Source: Mactra quadrangularis
Lineage: Eukaryota; Mollusca; Bivalvia; Venerida; Mactridae
DNA: 64,000 nucleotides
Assembly: GCA_025267735.1 (NCBI GenBank)
Contig: CM046307.1
Span: 53,563,395-53,627,394 of the forward strand
Reading direction: 5' to 3'
The translations under genes and the position numbers were made by a program. Below the pieces are notes generated by a model, which ran no database searches, was not told where the DNA came from, and saw nothing but the letters and a program-made list of their open reading frames with translations. Of this stretch, positions 61,003 to 64,000 are shown piece after piece. Numbering within the stretch: position 1 is the stretch's first letter; each line of letters begins with the position of its first letter.

Positions 61003-62298
61003 GCAGAACATGCCTAATACTATCTCCAGTTCTGCCTTTGATGTAGGGGGTGGCATGTCTCGTACTGCCTTTACTTTAGACGGGTCCATTTTAAGTCCGT
61101 CGGAAGTCAAAAGATGTCCAAAGAATGCTATCTCGGACTTTCCCACGTCCATCTTGTTTGGGTTCAATTTTTTACCCATCTGACGACATCTTGTCATAAG
61201 TCTATCAAAATTCTGGTCATGGGAATATTTGTCTTTCCCGTACACTACAATGTCGTCACATGTAGTCTTAATTCCTGGTAAACCTTCTAGACATTCGTCC
61301 ATTTTGAGTTGGAATAGGTCTTGACTACACAGAAGACCAAAAGGTAATCTCAGGAATCTAAATCGTCCAAACGGGGAATTAAACATTGTCAAATATGAAG
61401 ACTTTTCAATTAGTTTAATTGACCAGTAGCCATTCCTAGCATCTAACTTGGAGAACACAGTAGCTCCAGTTAAGTCTGGTAGGATTTCATCAAGGGTTTT
61501 GGATGGATAATGGGGTCTTTGAATGTTCTTATACAAATCTCGGGGATCAAGACATATCCTTAAGGAACCATTTCCTTTTTCTACGGTAACCAAACTAGAA
61601 ACCCATGGTGTTGGTGTAGTAACTTTACATATCACCCTTTTGTCAATCATGCTTTGTAATTCATTTTTCAGCTTATCTTGTACGGAAACAGGTACTCGTC
61701 TAGGTGGATAAACTACAGGTATCGCATTAGGTTTCAACTGTATGTTACATTCACCAGGTAGCTGACCTAGACCTTGGAATACATCTGAGTATTTAGACAA
61801 AACTTCGTCTTTGTTCAGTGGGGTATCAAGGCTATCTACTGAAATTTTGATCAAATTCATTGATAAACATGTTTTCAGACCTAAAAGTGGACTTGAGTTT
61901 GTATTTACAACATTAAATTGTGCTCGCAGTGCCTTTTTATAACCTGTGTTTCTGATTGCTAAGGTGATTTGACCATCTACCTTTAGGCTTGAGCCATTAT
62001 AGACTGAAAGGTTTTCCGTGGACCTTCTTGAGCGGAAGATGTACCTTGCATATATTTTGTTAGACTTAGGGTCACAGTAATTAGCAAAATTAGTATAATA
62101 TGTGCCAAGGTTTTTCTTCTCCTCGTCACTTAGTTTCCAAGTGGAATACAGAGATCTGCCGTGGTCTCCTACCCACAGCATTAGGTAGTTACACTTTTCT
62201 TTCTCTGGTTTCTTTTTCAGAGGCCCGCCAAACATAAATTCACAATGGGTCTTGAATCCTTTCCAGGACTTTGCTAGGTCTCTAGCATGCCAATCCAT
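60985..62298 (-). pseudogene. gag-reverse transcriptase fusion ORF of the gypsy element
   Basis: An open frame of 437 codons. Residues 1 to about 90 are gag-like (CEFMFGG, then DPKSNKIYARYIF). The frame then jumps to the region just after the protease (NGSSLKVDG, PLLGLKTCLSMNLIK), so the rest of gag, the zinc knuckle and the protease active site are gone, with no frame loss. The reverse transcriptase palm follows: SLRICLDPRDL, FSKLDARNGYW (first Asp), SPFGRFRFLRLPFGL, TCDDIVVYG (catalytic Asp pair; the usual Tyr or Val before DD is Cys) and FFGHLLTSDGLK. It ends at GMFCYLQKF where a second deletion removes the connection region. Confidence 0.88.
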
Positions 62299-62444
62299 TT
62301 TAGGCGTTGTAGTATTTAATTCCGTATTTTTATGTGAATTGTCACTAAACTTTGCTAAAATTGAATTGTTAATGTAACTTAAATTATCCTATATATCCAC
62401 TGGATACTAATAAATAATTAATCCATTTAATGTTACTTTTTTTT

Positions 62445-62457
62445 ACTTCTGACACCA
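62445..62457 (-). other. Primer-binding site and adjacent LTR border of the gypsy element
   Basis: Minus strand reads ...CAACA|TGGTGTCAGAAGT. A TGGTGTCAGAAG site next to an LTR ending in CA is the usual tRNA-Leu-type primer site of many Ty3/gypsy elements. It lies 147 bases before the gag ATG at 62298. Confidence 0.65.
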
Positions 62458-62464
62458 TGTTGTC

Positions 62465-63711
62465 ATGTGGGCCTAGTTTGTATGACAATTATAAATCCAA
62501 TCAAACTAAATATGTCCAGCTTCTTTTTTGTATAGTATATATGTTACAGGCAATTTGTTAATTCAGGCAATTGGTAAAATGCCTGAAATTTTTAGGCATT
62601 TTGTAAATTGCCTGGCCATTTTAGCCATTTTGTAAAATGACTAAAATTCCTATGCAATTTACAAAATGCTTGAAAAAATAGCTCAATATTTTAAACATTG
62701 CCTAAAAGTAGTTTATGGTCATGAGGTTTAAGGATTTTATTCCTTCTTATCCAAATAGTATAGGGTCGTTTGTTCCTTTGTTTTCATCACAATATTGTCT
62801 ATGGTAATCTGAATCACTTTCAACAGCCAATGAAAAGATATCCAAAGAAAAGAATTCTAACTATGTGAAATGTTGCATTTTTACTTTTACAGCACATTTA
62901 AGCTCCAACTGATTCAGAACTGTAGACTTGACAAAATGTATTGCGATTTTGTAGCAATTTAACTATGTGTATAGTGTCTACTGTAATTTTAAGAAATAGT
63001 TATGTTATCAATACATCAAAATTTACGTTGTTCAACAGTAACAGTCTTAGGTACGACTGAAAGCTTCTGTGCTAATATCAGAGAATATGTCTCGATTAGT
63101 CTGGCTCTGATAAAGACTGTTTCAGGTGCTAAATAAGACTGCTCCTTCTTTGAATTTATACAATTTCATAGGAAAATACAGTTGGTGCATAGCTATCTAT
63201 GGTGACCGGTCATTCAGCCAGAAAAGTTGGAAATTTAAGACGGGAAGATTCCCATATTGTGAAGACGTTGTTTGATAAAGAATTTGTTTATAACTTATGT
63301 TATGTCAGAGCCAAGTCAGTGTCAGAAAAGTTTTCAAAAAGAACCGGTCCGATGCAGAATATAAGCATTGGTTTTAAAGCATGATTCCAAGACTGATAGT
63401 ATAACAGAAATGCTGACAACTGCAGGAATCGTATATGAATTATTTTGAATATTGATATGTTAATATGAATTAACTTTAAATGTGATTTTATCGTATTAAA
63501 ATCAGGCATCTAGAATCTAATAAAAATATTGTGTTTGTTAGTTTATTCTTGAAGTATATTTTTTAAGACCTAGATCTATATTTTTTAATCAAGGGATTAC
63601 TCAGGTAAGTTAACATGGTTCAGTATACTTCAAGGAAAACAATAAACATGTTCTCGTGTTTAATTACTCATTTCTCTATGAAGTGATTGGTGTGTTAATT
63701 GCAGACTAATT
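62465..63711. other. Presumed LTR remnant and unassigned DNA before the Psq-type gene
   Basis: 62540-62700 consists of alternating GGCAATT(T/G) and AAATTGCC-like phrases that pair imperfectly (AATGCCTGAAATTTTTAGGC). 62720-63700 shows no element ends or domain; the open frame at 63199 is unassigned. Confidence 0.45.
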
Positions 63712-63957
63712 ATGCCTAAAAAGTATAATCAAACGGATATTCTTAACACTGTCAGTGCTGTGAGACAAGGTATGTCTCACAGAAAGGCATATGTCAAGTA
63801 TAGTGTTCCTGTGATGACATTACAGAATCGTGTCAGTGGAAAAGTAGATGAACTGGCTCAAGCTGGAAGACCTACAGACATACCTGAAGACGGGGAAAAT
63901 GAACTTGTTTCTGAGATAAAAAGGGCAGCTACTATGGTGTGGATTTATTTCTGTTAA
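63712..63957 (+). CDS. Psq/CENP-B-type helix-turn-helix protein, N-terminal part
   Basis: MPKKYNQTDILNTVSAVRQG, then MSHRKAYVKYSVPVMTLQNR and VSGKV is the Psq/CENP-B N-terminal DNA-binding domain found in pogo-like transposases and in jerky/tigger-derived host proteins. ENELVSEIKRAATM is the usual start of the next helix-turn-helix module, after which the frame leaves the family pattern at ATG|GTGTGG, a possible donor, and meets a stop at 63955. AG at 63699-63700 shortly before the ATG may be an acceptor of a 5' UTR intron. A host gene, a domesticated transposase or a broken pogo transposon are all possible; the window ends before this can be settled. Confidence 0.65.
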   Translation: MPKKYNQTDILNTVSAVRQGMSHRKAYVKYSVPVMTLQNRVSGKVDELAQAGRPTDIPEDGENELVSEIKRAATMVWIYFC

Positions 63958-64000
63958 TTTCATTTTTTATAGAAGGATGAGTGAAAAGCCCTATGCGGGA

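Larger units (their letters stand above)
59221..62464 (-). mobile_element. Defective Ty3/gypsy-type LTR retrotransposon
   Basis: Order on the minus strand is gag piece, reverse transcriptase, RNase H, integrase zinc finger, integrase core and integrase C-terminus, the Ty3/gypsy order. A primer-binding site lies at 62445-62457. At least two deletions and several stops or shifts disable it. The left terminus is uncertain: near 58541 the sequence TTGTCATGTTTGGCTAGTT resembles the LTR border at 62458 (TGTTGTCATGTGGGCCTAGT) over about 35 bases, but a full LTR pair could not be aligned by eye. Confidence 0.88.

Overview
The window is nuclear DNA of an animal. Genes are split by GT-AG introns, the DNA is AT-rich, and the spaces are packed with tRNA-derived SINEs, short inverted-repeat elements, LINE remnants and a decayed Ty3/gypsy retrotransposon. 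The SINE types, the secreted F-type lectin and the intron layout suggest a mollusc, most likely a bivalve; that is an inference, and no species can be named.

Three host genes can be assembled exon by exon from splice sites and matching reading-frame phases. (1) 356-5894, plus strand: the last five coding exons of a mitochondrial prolyl-tRNA synthetase (PARS2); its 5' part lies left of the window. (2) Minus strand, stop at 7869: an unrecognised, apparently disordered protein of 761 aa, made from exons at 31.3, 27.6-28.0, 21.3, 14.4-15.9, 9.3, 8.6 and 7.9 kb. A second possible first exon at 42.7 kb ends in the same phase and would give 775 aa. This gene and PARS2 are tail to tail. (3) 49155-57432, plus strand: a complete four-exon gene for a secreted 242-aa F-type (fucose-binding) lectin with a PAN/apple-like C-terminal module. 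It lies head to head with the distal first exon of gene 2.

The rest is mostly mobile DNA. Five copies of a roughly 380-bp Tc1/mariner-type MITE and three copies of a 178-bp MITE sit in the introns of genes 1 and 2. There are also hAT-like MITEs, a TTAA-flanked element, several fold-back elements, and a family whose shared ends enclose two unrelated interiors. Two LINE C-terminal fragments lie in introns of the lectin gene; one is split by an insertion carrying a perfect 39-bp-arm hairpin.

The right end (58-64 kb) holds a Tc1/mariner transposase relic nested inside a further inverted repeat, then a Ty3/gypsy element on the minus strand with deletions and stops in gag-pol, and last the start of a plus-strand protein with a Psq/CENP-B-type DNA-binding helix-turn-helix. 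I see no bacterial-type operon, CRISPR array or true tRNA/rRNA gene. The long stretches between exons show no further coding sequence I could support.
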